64,000 nt of DNA from NCBI RefSeq assembly GCF_014645735.1, contig NZ_BMMH01000025.1, forward strand, positions 1 through 64,000, read 5' to 3'. Shown piece after piece: positions 8,110-16,559 of the stretch. Under the pieces are notes generated by a model. The model saw only the letters and a program-made list of their open reading frames with translations. It did not search any database and was not told the origin of the DNA. Position 1 is the stretch's first letter. Each line of letters opens with the position of its first letter. The stretch is from Nocardia jinanensis. Its GTDB lineage: Bacteria; Actinomycetota; Actinomycetes; Mycobacteriales; Mycobacteriaceae. Both the position numbers and the translations under genes were made by a program.

Positions 8110-8272
8110 CCCTCAGGCGGGTCGCGCCGGTACTCGGCATCCGCACGTGAACGCGCTTTCGTCAATACGGTCTCCGCTCGATATGTCGTGATATTTTGCT
8201 GACCGAAGCGATCTGCTACAGCCGCGAATCGGCGATTTCGGCGAACTATCCCCCCTCATGGAGGTCAGGATC

Positions 8273-9475
8273 GTGCCTCGTCCGTGTCTTCGTTTTCTGG
8301 GTGCGCTCAGCGGTATGGCATGCACACTGCTGCTGGCGACAACGGCAACCGCCGAACCCATGTATCCGCGCCCCGATCCAGACCCGTTCTATGCCGCACC
8401 GGCCGATTTGGCGGCGCACCGACCAGGTGACGTGCTCGACGTGCGGGTACTGCCACCGTTGGCGGTGTTCCCCGGCGCCACGATCCGGCTGGTCGAGTTT
8501 CGTTCCGCCGATTCGCGGGGCGCGCCGATCGCGGCGACCACCACGATCGCCACCCCCGCAGGCCATCAACCCGGCGCACCGTTGCTGTCGTATCAGCATT
8601 TCATCAATTCGCTCGGCACCAGCTGCGCGGTATCGCACCGGCTCTACGACGCCGATCTGAATTTGTCGACGATCATGCCGGCGTTGAGCATGCTGCTGCA
8701 GCGCGGCTGGAGTGTGGCGCTGCCGGATCATCTCGGACCGCAGTTCGCACTCGGAGCCGGACGTTTGGGTGGCCAGATCACATTGGACGGCGTCCGGGCG
8801 GTGAAACAGCTGCCCGAACTCGCCGTTGCGGACAGCCCGGCGGTCCTGGCCGGCTACTCCGGTGGCGGTCTCGCCACCGCATGGGCGGCCGCGTTGCAGC
8901 CGTCGTATGCACCTGAGTTGCGGCTCGCGGGTGCGGCCATCGGCGGAGCCCCGATGAACCTGGTGTCGATGGCGCGGGGGCTGGGCCACAATCCCCACCC
9001 GGCCTTCGGGTTGGCGATGGCCGCGGCCATCGGTCTGGAACGGGAATACCCGGACCGGGTGCCGATCAGCTCGAATCTCAATCAGCGCGGTCTCGCGTTC
9101 CGGGACGCGATCGCCAACAGTTGCACCAACGACATCCTCGCCATCGGCGCCGGTGGCAGCGCACACGAATTCGCCACGAGCGCCTCCGTCTTCGACCAGC
9201 CCGATGCCTGGGCGGTGGTGGCGGAGAACAGCGTGGAGCTCTACGGCGGAGTACCGGAGGTGCCGATATTCGAATGGCATTCGCCGACCGACCCACTGAT
9301 TCCGGTCGACGCCATCAACAACACCAACCGCCGCTGGTGCGCGTCCGGGGTGCGATTGCAGACGCTGGAAGTCCCCGCGTTCGAGCATTTGTCCGCCGCG
9401 GTTATCGGTGCCCCCGAGATGTTGCTGTGGCTCGAGGGCCGGGTTCGCGGCGAACCTGCGCCCGCCGCCTGCTGA
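8273..9475 (+). CDS. Secreted lipase (LIP family alpha/beta hydrolase)
   Basis: A 400-residue exported lipase/esterase. Residues 1-28 are a signal peptide ending ATTATAEP. The nucleophile elbow GYSGGG places the catalytic serine at about residue 196. WHSPTDPLIP and the late FEHLSAA supply the likely Asp and His of the triad. The layout (long N-terminal segment, GYSGGG, cap region with Cys) fits the secretory lipase family known from Candida and numerous in Nocardia and Mycobacterium. I chose GTG 8273, which has GGAGGT seven bases upstream, over the ATG at 8258, which overlaps that ribosome site. It probably acts outside the cell on acylglycerols or other esters. Confidence 0.85.
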   Translation: MPRPCLRFLGALSGMACTLLLATTATAEPMYPRPDPDPFYAAPADLAAHRPGDVLDVRVLPPLAVFPGATIRLVEFRSADSRGAPIAATTTIATPAGHQPGAPLLSYQHFINSLGTSCAVSHRLYDADLNLSTIMPALSMLLQRGWSVALPDHLGPQFALGAGRLGGQITLDGVRAVKQLPELAVADSPAVLAGYSGGGLATAWAAALQPSYAPELRLAGAAIGGAPMNLVSMARGLGHNPHPAFGLAMAAAIGLEREYPDRVPISSNLNQRGLAFRDAIANSCTNDILAIGAGGSAHEFATSASVFDQPDAWAVVAENSVELYGGVPEVPIFEWHSPTDPLIPVDAINNTNRRWCASGVRLQTLEVPAFEHLSAAVIGAPEMLLWLEGRVRGEPAPAAC

Positions 9476-9508
9476 CGAATCGACATATCGTGAGGCTGCC
9501 GCGCGCCA

Positions 9509-9529
9509 CGACAGCGGTCCGTGCTGTCG
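9509..9529. terminator. Candidate bidirectional terminator hairpin
   Basis: Perfect 7-base arms CGACAGC (9509-9515) and GCTGTCG (9523-9529) with a 7-base loop lie between the convergent lipase and acyltransferase genes. An overlapping alternative pairs GCGGTCC (9514-9520) with GGACCGC (9534-9540). There is no T-run, as is common for high-GC actinobacterial terminators. Confidence 0.45.
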
Positions 9530-9618
9530 AGCCGGACCGCGGAAGTCCTGGGCCGGTTTCTCCACCGCCTGGGGCGGGCCATGTATGTGGCAGGGCAGTT
9601 CGAGCGAGAGTGCAAAAC

Positions 9619-10911
9619 CTACCTCGCGGATTCCGTGTGCTCGGCCGGGATATCGGCGTCCTCACCGGCCGGTTTCTCCCGCGCCGCAGTCCGGCGACCG
9701 GCGAACCGGCGCATCAGGGGCTCGTCGAGCCAGTGATAGATGGCCGCCGCCACCACCGTGGACACGACCAAGCTCAATCCGGCGAACCCCAGCCAGCCAA
9801 GCAGCCCGAACTGCTTTCCGCCGATCGAGAACCGGGTGATCAACGCCATCACCGGGAACTGGATCAGATAGAAGGCGAAGGAGATATTGCCCAGCCAGAC
9901 CACCCGCGGCGAGGAGTTGAACCCCCGAATCCCCGCCAGATCGCGCGCGGCCAGCGTGGCCACCACGGCCGTCATCGGCGCCAGCAGCAGCGCCGACATC
10001 TTGTAGTTCGGCGGCACCGCCCAGGTCGCCGCGTAGGCGATCATCAGCGCGATCACCGGCAGCGCCAGCCGGGTGTTGCGCCAGCGGCCCTCCAATACCA
10101 GTCGTGCCGCGAGTACCCCGAGGAAGAACTCGGGCAGCCGCGAGAGCGGGAAGTTGTAGCTGAGCCAATAGGACGGGGCCACCGGGATATCCGGCTGCTC
10201 GAACCAGATGGGTGCGGCGTGCAGTTCGAAGTACGGCGATACCTCACCCGGAATCAGCCGCGGCGCGAAAGTATTCGCGATCCCCTTGGGCCCGGGAACC
10301 CACAGGTAATACGCGGTGTGCAGCAGCAGGATCGCCACCAGCAACCCGATCAGCACCCACAGCACCCGATGGCCCTTGATCCGGCGCACCAGCGGCAGAA
10401 GGAGCGGGAAACTCAGGTAGAACAATACTTCCGCGGCCAGCGACCAGGACGGCACATTGAGTCCGCCGACCGTCGTCCACTTCGGCACCCAGGTGTGGAT
10501 CAGCGCGAGGTTCGGCGCCCAGACCACCGGTCGTGTCAAGGGAACGCTCGCCACCAGGATGAACGCGACGGCGGCCACCAGGTGAGTCGGGTAGATCTTC
10601 AACACCCGGCGCCAATAGAACCGCGGCACCGAGTTCCCCGGCCGGAACGACCAATAGATGATGAACCCGGACAGGACGAAGAAGAAGGTCACTCCCGCGG
10701 CACCCAGCTGCATCGGCATCAGCTGATGGATCTGCCGGAACAACTCAGACTTCTGGAACGGATACACCGGCAGGAACACCAGGGCGTGCAACAGGAACAC
10801 GGCGAACGCCGCCCACCAGCGTGCCCCCGTCAGCGACGGCAGCGACGGCCGCACCGCCGCCGCATCGAGGAACTCCGATCCGGACCCGACCCGGGCCGGC
10901 GCCGTGCTCAC
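9619..10911 (-). CDS. OafA/YrhL-type membrane acyltransferase
   Basis: A 430-residue integral membrane acyltransferase (acyltransferase family 3). About ten hydrophobic segments are visible. The family landmarks are SLTGARWWAAFAVFLLHAL (H in helix 1), GAAGVTFFFVLSGFIIYWSF, FYWRRVLKIYPTH (the Arg-containing R-YP motif) and WSLAAEVLFYLSFPLLL. Such enzymes move acetyl or other acyl groups across the membrane to O-acylate sugars, peptidoglycan or secreted glycolipids. Its GTG overlaps the stop of the upstream SGNH hydrolase by four bases, so the two are coupled. In known systems an SGNH domain fused to or beside OafA completes the acyl transfer outside the membrane, and the same division of labour is likely here. 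Confidence 0.88.
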   Translation of the reverse strand: MSTAPARVGSGSEFLDAAAVRPSLPSLTGARWWAAFAVFLLHALVFLPVYPFQKSELFRQIHQLMPMQLGAAGVTFFFVLSGFIIYWSFRPGNSVPRFYWRRVLKIYPTHLVAAVAFILVASVPLTRPVVWAPNLALIHTWVPKWTTVGGLNVPSWSLAAEVLFYLSFPLLLPLVRRIKGHRVLWVLIGLLVAILLLHTAYYLWVPGPKGIANTFAPRLIPGEVSPYFELHAAPIWFEQPDIPVAPSYWLSYNFPLSRLPEFFLGVLAARLVLEGRWRNTRLALPVIALMIAYAATWAVPPNYKMSALLLAPMTAVVATLAARDLAGIRGFNSSPRVVWLGNISFAFYLIQFPVMALITRFSIGGKQFGLLGWLGFAGLSLVVSTVVAAAIYHWLDEPLMRRFAGRRTAAREKPAGEDADIPAEHTESAR

Positions 10912-11843
10912 CGGTGTATCCGCCCGTACACCGCTGCTGCGGTCACCGCATCACCGTGCGCCGAGGGGTGGAACGGCATCCCGGCCACGTCGGCCGCGGG
11001 ATCGAAGAAACCGTTCAGCCACGGTTCGTCCGCGCACAGCCCATGGCCCGCGGTCACCGAGCGGATATCGACGAACTCGAGTTTCAACAGCTCCGCGGCC
11101 TCCCGCTGCGCGATATCGAGGCGGTCCAGGTATTCGGTCACCGCGCGGCCCCGCGGCTGCACGACCGGCGCGGCGCCGAGTACGTTCACGCACACGTGCT
11201 CCTGCCCCGCAGGGAACAATTCCGGGTACCCGACCAGCATGATCCGTGCGTTCGGCGCGTAGTAGCGGATATAGGTGATCACCTCACGGATGCGGTTGGC
11301 GTAGACCTTGCCCGTGACGTTCCGGTAGTCGGTGAAACGTCCCTGCTCGGCGGCCTCCAGCCCGCATCCGTCGACAAAGTTGAACACGCAGGATTGCAAC
11401 GACGATATTATCGACGCCGTACTGTTCCGGGCCCAGACGTCGTTCATCCCGGTCTGAATAGCGATGACCTCGGTCTTGGTCCCGAATGCCTGCTGCTCGG
11501 CGGCCTCGGCCACCTCGTGCACCAGCCACCAGCCTTCCCCCGAAGCGATCGTGGACCCACTACAGGACACATCCAGGAAGTCCGGTGTGCCCGCGAGTCC
11601 CATCCGCTCGCTCAGCCGAGTCGGCCACGATGTGGGCGCGTGCAGGCACTCCTTGGTCGCCGAGAACACCTTCGGGTAGTTCGCGGTGAACGAATCACCG
11701 AGCACCACCAGGGATTTGCCCTCGGGGCGGCTGTTTTCAACCGGTGCCGCCGCGGCCGGTGCGTATAGGGAGGTCACGGTGAGTGCGGCCGCCACCACAG
11801 CGCCGACCACCCCACCTCGACGCCGAAAGAACTCGCGGATCAC
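10908..11843 (-). CDS. Secreted SGNH/GDSL hydrolase
   Basis: A 311-residue exported SGNH hydrolase. The signal peptide covers about residues 1-35 (GVVGAVVAAALTVTSLYAPAAAA). Block I is VVLGDSFTAN with the catalytic Ser, the block III equivalent is TGMNDVW with the Asn, and the block V Asp/His are in GMPFHPSAHGD. Several Cys residues suggest disulfides. I start it at GTG 11843, which gives a clean signal peptide. It sits 14 bases after a lipoprotein gene and overlaps the acyltransferase gene, forming a three-gene operon probably devoted to acyl (acetyl) modification of an envelope or exported molecule. Confidence 0.85.
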   Translation of the reverse strand: MIREFFRRRGGVVGAVVAAALTVTSLYAPAAAAPVENSRPEGKSLVVLGDSFTANYPKVFSATKECLHAPTSWPTRLSERMGLAGTPDFLDVSCSGSTIASGEGWWLVHEVAEAAEQQAFGTKTEVIAIQTGMNDVWARNSTASIISSLQSCVFNFVDGCGLEAAEQGRFTDYRNVTGKVYANRIREVITYIRYYAPNARIMLVGYPELFPAGQEHVCVNVLGAAPVVQPRGRAVTEYLDRLDIAQREAAELLKLEFVDIRSVTAGHGLCADEPWLNGFFDPAADVAGMPFHPSAHGDAVTAAAVYGRIHR

Positions 11844-11857
11844 GACTTTCCCGTCGT

Positions 11858-12214
11858 TCAGTAGCCGGCCTGCGGATCGAAATCGGGCAGGGTGAGTGTC
11901 GGCTCGGGTTGGCTGGGTTCGGTTGCCACGGGCGCCTGCTGCTGCGTGGGGGGCTGCGGTGCCGGCGCCGCGGCCGGCGGTTCCGCGGCGGGCGGGGGTT
12001 CGACGGCAGGCGGGGGCTCGACGGCGGGGGGAGCCGGTGCCGGACTCTGTGGCATCGGGGTGGTCGATGCAACGCTCGAGGGCGCCGCCGTGCTGGTCGC
12101 AACTTCGCTGGAGGTCGTCCCGTGATTTTCGTGTGATTCGGAGTCGTCGCCACACCCGCTTACGCCGAGAACCACTACAGCGCATGCAAACACACTCGCT
12201 AGGCAACGTTTCAT
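11858..12214 (-). CDS. Pro/Ala-rich putative lipoprotein
   Basis: A 118-residue putative lipoprotein, first gene of the lipoprotein / SGNH / acyltransferase operon. The start MKRCLASVFACAVVVLGVSGC has a lipobox (VSGC), so the mature chain would begin at Cys21 and be anchored to the outer face of the membrane. The rest is low complexity: a Ser/Thr stretch, then alternating Pro, Ala, Val and Glu with near-repeats of PPPAVEPPPA, and a short conserved-looking end (PTLTLPDFDPQAGY). It is probably an extended wall-spanning linker. No enzyme domain is visible. It may tether or position the hydrolase. Confidence 0.72.
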   Translation of the reverse strand: MKRCLASVFACAVVVLGVSGCGDDSESHENHGTTSSEVATSTAAPSSVASTTPMPQSPAPAPPAVEPPPAVEPPPAAEPPAAAPAPQPPTQQQAPVATEPSQPEPTLTLPDFDPQAGY

Positions 12215-12511
12215 CAATATTCCCAATTCTGCTGGAATTTCGGCATCCTCGACCCCACCCATTCCGGATCACGGAGTCGTCAGGAACAATGATCGCCAGA
12301 TCCACCGAACCCGTTACAGCCCACATTTCCTTGGGCACACGGATGGAAACCTGTTCTGCCGCGCCAGAGCTGCCACCTGCCGAGGCAACGGGAACTGTCG
12401 CGTGAGGCGTGAAATATGTTGATACTCAGGCGATCAGATCGACTGAGAGGGAGATACGTCACCGATCCGAACTGGGTACGGCCGGCCCACCACTGGGGCC
12501 CACCGAGTCGA

Positions 12512-13720
12512 TCAGTTGGGCACTTCCTGTTCCTGGCGGTCGTCCTGGTATCGGGTGGCCGGCCTCGGGCGCAAGCCCACAGACCAGGGCCGGCACACCA
12601 CAAGCGCCGTAATCGCCAGGCTCGCACTCGCCGCGAACACCGCCTTGTCCGCCACAACCGCAGACAGGGTGCCGGCAATCAGCGCCCCCAGCGGTGCGGC
12701 ACCTGTTCCGAGGAGCTGGAAGGATGCATTCACGCGGCCGGCCAGATCCGGGGTGACCATGCGCTGGCGCATCGAGATCACGTTCACGCCGAACAGCGGT
12801 GCGAGCAGGCCGCCGAGCACGGACACGATGCCCAGCTGGATCATGCTCGTCCCGATGACGGGCGAGACCAGGCCCGAGGCAATACCCAGTGCACCGATCA
12901 TCACCGCAGCCCGGAATCCGAGATACGCGGACAGCCGCCCAGCGCCCAGGCTGCCGACACTGGAACCGATACCGATCGCGGACAACAGGATTCCGGTCTC
13001 GGTCGCCGATGCACCCAGTGACCGGCTCATGTATACGACCAGGACCGCCATCGTCGCGGACGACGCCAGATTCATCACACCAACCGCCGCGGCAGTGCGC
13101 CCAAGCCACGAACTGTGCAGGATGGTCTTCAACCCGACCTTGGTATCGGTCAGGATCGAACTAAACGGATGTTCGCGCGCCGGGCCGGCACCCGGCGCAG
13201 CGCGGCCCTGCACGAGGAACACCGCGAAAGAGCTCGCGATGCCCAGTGTCGACAGCGCCAGCCAGGCCGGAGCCGCGACGAGCAGACCGCCGATCGCCGG
13301 GGCGGCCAGCACCCCGAAGACGGTCTGCACCGACGCCATCTTCCCGTAGGCAGCCGTGCGCGCGGGTTCCTCGACAAGATCGGTCACCATACTCTGCGCG
13401 CAGATGTCGCCGATCATGTCGACGGTGCCGATCACGACCGCCGGCCCCAGCAACACCGCAAGTTGACCGGGGAACAGGAAGGCGGCCATCGCGGCGACGC
13501 CCAAACCGGCGGCCCGCGTCAGATTCACGACGCGCAGAATCGCGAAACGGTCCGCGCGGTCGATCATCGCCCCGGCAAACAGGCTGCCGACCGCCCACGG
13601 GAGCAGTGCTGCGAAGAAGATCCAAGCGACCGCGGCCTGACCGACCTCCCATGCGATGGCCAGCAGCGGAAGGTAGATCCGAGTGCTCCCGTCCACCAGA
13701 TTGGTAATGCCCGCCATCAC
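12512..13720 (-). CDS. MFS transporter next to P450/peptide cluster
   Basis: A 402-residue major facilitator with about twelve hydrophobic segments (VDGSTRIYLPLLAIAWEVGQAAVAWIFFAALLPWAVGSLFAGAMIDRADR in part). The DRADR loop between helices 2 and 3 is the MFS motif A equivalent. It belongs to the group that resembles MFS efflux proteins in biosynthetic clusters. The first in-frame GTG (13720) lies almost at helix 1, and no earlier start exists in this frame before a stop. An N-terminal segment (LLAPEQSGVRQGRSR, 13743-13790) in another frame may be the original start, so a frameshift is possible. It lies 212 bases downstream of a 23-codon peptide gene and is a good candidate exporter for its product. 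Confidence 0.78.
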   Translation of the reverse strand: MMAGITNLVDGSTRIYLPLLAIAWEVGQAAVAWIFFAALLPWAVGSLFAGAMIDRADRFAILRVVNLTRAAGLGVAAMAAFLFPGQLAVLLGPAVVIGTVDMIGDICAQSMVTDLVEEPARTAAYGKMASVQTVFGVLAAPAIGGLLVAAPAWLALSTLGIASSFAVFLVQGRAAPGAGPAREHPFSSILTDTKVGLKTILHSSWLGRTAAAVGVMNLASSATMAVLVVYMSRSLGASATETGILLSAIGIGSSVGSLGAGRLSAYLGFRAAVMIGALGIASGLVSPVIGTSMIQLGIVSVLGGLLAPLFGVNVISMRQRMVTPDLAGRVNASFQLLGTGAAPLGALIAGTLSAVVADKAVFAASASLAITALVVCRPWSVGLRPRPATRYQDDRQEQEVPN

Positions 13721-13932
13721 TAACAGCCGGCAGCTGCCGCCGCTACCGGCTCCGCCCTTGCCGAACTCCGGACTGCTCCGGCGCGAGTAACGCGCGCGTG
13801 AGCCCAGCGACCTTCACATCATCGCCACCCGGTCGTTGGATCAGGTGGCCGCTGACTGGGTGGCTCTCATACCGGTTTGCGCACGGTGTTCGAGCCATCC
13901 AGCCGGTAACAGAATCATCCGTATCCACCGGA

Positions 13933-14004
13933 TCATCCGTATTCAGCGGGGTTCCAGGAACGGGTCGGCTTGTTGGTGATGATGAACCGCAATGCCTTGA
14001 TCAT
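13933..14004 (-). CDS. 23-residue putative P450-RiPP precursor peptide
   Basis: An ATG at 14004 overlaps the P450 stop (ATGA) and is preceded by a perfect ribosome site, AAGGAGGT at 14018-14011, with six bases of spacing. The product is 23 residues: a basic/hydrophobic N-terminal half (starting MIKALRFII) and a C terminus reading RSWNPAEYG, with Trp17 and Tyr22 as obvious sites for oxidative crosslinking. Minimal precursors next to a single P450 are the hallmark of biarylitide-, cittilin- and atropopeptide-type RiPPs, where the P450 joins aromatic side chains. Order here is P450, peptide, MFS exporter. The family of this exact sequence is unknown to me. The ribosome site and coupling make expression very likely; the RiPP role is inference. 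Confidence 0.7.
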   Translation of the reverse strand: MIKALRFIITNKPTRSWNPAEYG

Positions 14005-15179
14005 GATGTCACCTCCTTCCTGGGGCTCGGTCGGGCGCGGACAGGGTTTTGTGGGGTACGCCGCAGGGTGAACGGCCTGGGAGTCGCGGCATTGGTCACG
14101 ATAGGGCGGGTATCACCGCCGCCGATGACGCGCAGAGAGCTGTTCTCGACGAGGGTGTCGGCTGCATCGGTGACCAGATCGTGGGCGACCGCGGCGCCGG
14201 CGCAGGTGAAGGGGCCGGAACTGAAGGGCACGAATGGGCCGTGTTCGCTCGGTCGAACCCAGCGGTCGGGTTGGAATTCCCCTGGTCTGGTCCAGTGTTT
14301 TTTGTCGTGATGGAGCAGGTAGGGGCTGACGGACAGCAGGTCGCCGGTCTGGAAGGCGATGCCCCCGAACTCGGCGGGATAGGGGACGGGACGGCTGACC
14401 ATCCAGGAGACCGGCCGGTGCCGCAGGGCTTCACGAACCACCCAGTCGACGGGCCAAGGCCATGGTGAGCCGGGCGAGTGGAGACTGCCCAGCAGTACCG
14501 ACCACGCGAGCGAGTAGCCCAGCGGTCCCACAATGGACCGGAACATCAGCACATACAGCTGCGCCACCGTGGTATCGGCGACGCCTTCGGGACAGGCACC
14601 GATCACGGCATCGAGCAGATCCCGTGGTTCGGCTTCCGCAGTGCGCCCGGTGGCGCTGCGCCGGTCCCGGATCTGCTCGTTCAACGCGGTGGACAGCTTG
14701 GCGCGTAGTAGCTGCGCCCGCGCCCGCTGCGCCATTCGGGCCGGGCGAAGCGCGCCCACGCGTGCATTTCGCTCCAGTAACCGCCGCAGCTCGGGAGAAC
14801 CATCGGGGTGCAGCAACAGGTCCGCGGTGCACCGATACACCAGCTCGACCCCCGCCGCGGGCCAGCGGGTGACGGAGGGCATTTCGATCACCGCCGCCGC
14901 CAGGGACTCGCGATACTCGGGCGTATGCGTCCGCAGAATCGCGCGCGCCGCGCGGCCGAAATCGACCTGAGCGGACCGCGAAGGCAGCATAGAACCGAAG
15001 AACCCGGACATCCCCGCATTGAAAGCGCGGTCACTCAACACCGTCAGCGCCAGACCCGTATCGCCGACACACCACCCGCCCCACGGCAGCCCGAACACCT
15101 CTACCGGGCTGGTCCGGCGCAGATTCTCGAGGAAACCCAACGGATCGCGCCGGAACCGGCGCATCTCTGCAAAACCCAT
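14001..15179 (-). CDS. Cytochrome P450, likely peptide-tailoring
   Basis: A 392-residue soluble cytochrome P450. The heme loop is FSSGPFTCAG with the thiolate at about Cys326. The helix-K ExxR is in VVREALRHRP. The I-helix region (VLMFRSIVGPLGYSLAWSVLL) lacks the canonical acid-alcohol pair (A/G-G-x-D/E-T), which is seen in P450s acting on carrier-bound or peptide substrates and suggests unusual oxygen activation. The start ATG at 15179 has a GAGAGGA site upstream. The stop overlaps the 23-codon peptide gene, so enzyme and putative substrate are co-translated. No ferredoxin gene is adjacent; redox partners must come from elsewhere. Expected chemistry: C-C, C-O or C-N crosslinking of Trp/Tyr in the peptide. 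Confidence 0.88.
   Translation of the reverse strand: MGFAEMRRFRRDPLGFLENLRRTSPVEVFGLPWGGWCVGDTGLALTVLSDRAFNAGMSGFFGSMLPSRSAQVDFGRAARAILRTHTPEYRESLAAAVIEMPSVTRWPAAGVELVYRCTADLLLHPDGSPELRRLLERNARVGALRPARMAQRARAQLLRAKLSTALNEQIRDRRSATGRTAEAEPRDLLDAVIGACPEGVADTTVAQLYVLMFRSIVGPLGYSLAWSVLLGSLHSPGSPWPWPVDWVVREALRHRPVSWMVSRPVPYPAEFGGIAFQTGDLLSVSPYLLHHDKKHWTRPGEFQPDRWVRPSEHGPFVPFSSGPFTCAGAAVAHDLVTDAADTLVENSSLRVIGGGDTRPIVTNAATPRPFTLRRTPQNPVRARPSPRKEVTS
14011..14018 (-). promoter_or_regulatory. Perfect ribosome binding site of the 23-codon gene
   Basis: AAGGAGGT on the minus strand, fully complementary to the 16S 3' end, six bases before the ATG at 14004 and embedded in the last codons of the P450 gene. 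Such strength for a tiny gene implies high peptide output relative to enzyme. Confidence 0.75.
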
Positions 15180-15451
15180 CGGACGGTCCTCTCATGGAGA
15201 GGGTGAGCGATTCATCAGATGTTTTCGAGCGGATCTATCCACTGGTTGTGCGTACAGACGCAGATCCAGCATAGTCTGGAATATTTCAGAAGCGAGGCCG
15301 TGGAGGTCGACCACGAGGCGAGTACCCGGCACCACCGGGGCATATCGAACACTGTGCGAGCAGTGATATCGGTTCACCTTCACCCGCGACCGCCGGCAAC
15401 CAGCACCGATGCGCCGTGACACACGCACGAACTCCGAACATCCATCGAGGT

Positions 15452-16036
15452 CTAACCGGTGCACACCCGATCCGGCTCGGCGAGGGTTCCCGTTGCCAGG
15501 CGCGCGTACATGAACATGTCGCGGCGTCGATCGCCGACCTTCTGCCACGATCTGAGGAGCCCTTCGCATTCGAAACCGGCCCGCTCCGCAGTGCGGATCG
15601 AAGCGCGGTTCCAAGGTTCCACATAGAGCTGGAGCCGTGGGATATGCAGCTCTTCCAGCGCCCAGGTAGCCATTGCCTCCAGAGCGCGCGCGGCGACGCC
15701 ATGGCCGCGGGCGGAGCGGACCACCCAGTAGCCGAGCGATGCGCGGCCTTCGTCGATGTCCTTCAACCACAGCCCGATACTTCCCAGTGGTGTGTTGTCT
15801 CGTCGCCGGACGATCACCATCGGGTATCCGGTTCGATCGGTCGCTCGCTGCCACTGGCGTTCGACGAACCGCGTTGCGGCCTCGCGCGAGTAGGTGGCCG
15901 ACACCGCGGTGATAGGAATCAGGTCGTCGGCAGCGGCTTCCCGGACCAGCTCGAGGTCTGCCGCAGACAACGACCACGGGCGGAGTTCCAAGTCTGCGGT
16001 GGCTCTCAGATGCGGTATTCGCAGAGCATCGTCCAT
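15452..16036 (-). CDS. GNAT N-acetyltransferase (RimJ/RimL-like)
   Basis: A 194-residue GNAT acetyltransferase of the RimJ/RimL type. LELRPWSLSAADLELVREAAADD is the family's strand 1/helix 1 start, LGYWVVRSARGHGVAARALEAMATWAL holds the acetyl-CoA pyrophosphate loop (RGHGVA matches R/Q-x-x-G-x-G/A), and NRASIRTAERAGFECEGLLRSW is the typical C-terminal motif. It likely acetylates an N-terminal or side-chain amine of a protein or small molecule. I prefer ATG 16036, preceded by GGGGAG, to the ATG at 16066. It is monocistronic, upstream of the P450 gene on the same strand but separated by 272 bases. Confidence 0.85.
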   Translation of the reverse strand: MDDALRIPHLRATADLELRPWSLSAADLELVREAAADDLIPITAVSATYSREAATRFVERQWQRATDRTGYPMVIVRRRDNTPLGSIGLWLKDIDEGRASLGYWVVRSARGHGVAARALEAMATWALEELHIPRLQLYVEPWNRASIRTAERAGFECEGLLRSWQKVGDRRRDMFMYARLATGTLAEPDRVCTG

Positions 16037-16271
16037 GGTCAGCTCCCCACGAGCGCACTCGAACACACGAACAAACCTGGCATCATACCAAATGACCAGC
16101 GAAAACTTCTGGAAGATTCACCGACGATACCCGCCGCTGGACCAACTGGTCCACGGCCCGCACCCGTCGCCTCGGCCCGCCGCTCGGCCGACGGTGATGT
16201 GGTCTATGGCGTCTGCGCGGTGGGGAAGCAGGCCGATCCTGGACCACCTCGTCTTCGCTGCTCTCGGCCGG

Positions 16272-16559
16272 TCACGAGCCATCCCGGATACGGCGCATCT
16301 CCTCGATCCGGCGCGCCAGATCCTCCCGCCGGCGCCCGGCGTTACTACCGTCGAGCTGACCGGCGAAGGCCTCCTTCGCCGCCACCACCAGTTCATCGGA
16401 GACCTTCGGGTACGCCCGGGCGATCGCCCACAACGTCGCATCGGTTTCCATGTCCAGGCCGGTTTCCGAACGAAGGCCACCCCCATTGCGCACCGAAGTC
16501 AGTTCGGCGTCGAAATTCTGGATGAGTTCCTCACGGGTCGGGTGATCGAGCCGCATCAT
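16272..16559 (-). CDS. Putative immunity protein to the giant toxin
   Basis: A 95-residue acidic, soluble, mostly helical protein (TREELIQNFDAELTSVRNGGG, then ARAYPKVSDELVVAAKEAF). It has no signal peptide or recognised domain. Its ATG overlaps the stop of the 3,498-residue toxin-like gene (ATGA), so it is made in step with it. Small unrelated proteins in this position are characteristically immunity proteins that block the toxin's C-terminal activity, as IFT does for CpnT in Mycobacterium tuberculosis. The assignment is from context only. Confidence 0.6.
   Translation of the reverse strand: MMRLDHPTREELIQNFDAELTSVRNGGGLRSETGLDMETDATLWAIARAYPKVSDELVVAAKEAFAGQLDGSNAGRRREDLARRIEEMRRIRDGS

Noticed and set aside
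9121..11262. 713-residue plus-strand frame over the lipase end and acyltransferase
   Set aside because: Arg/His/Gln-rich shadow without recognisable domains, antisense to well-supported genes.
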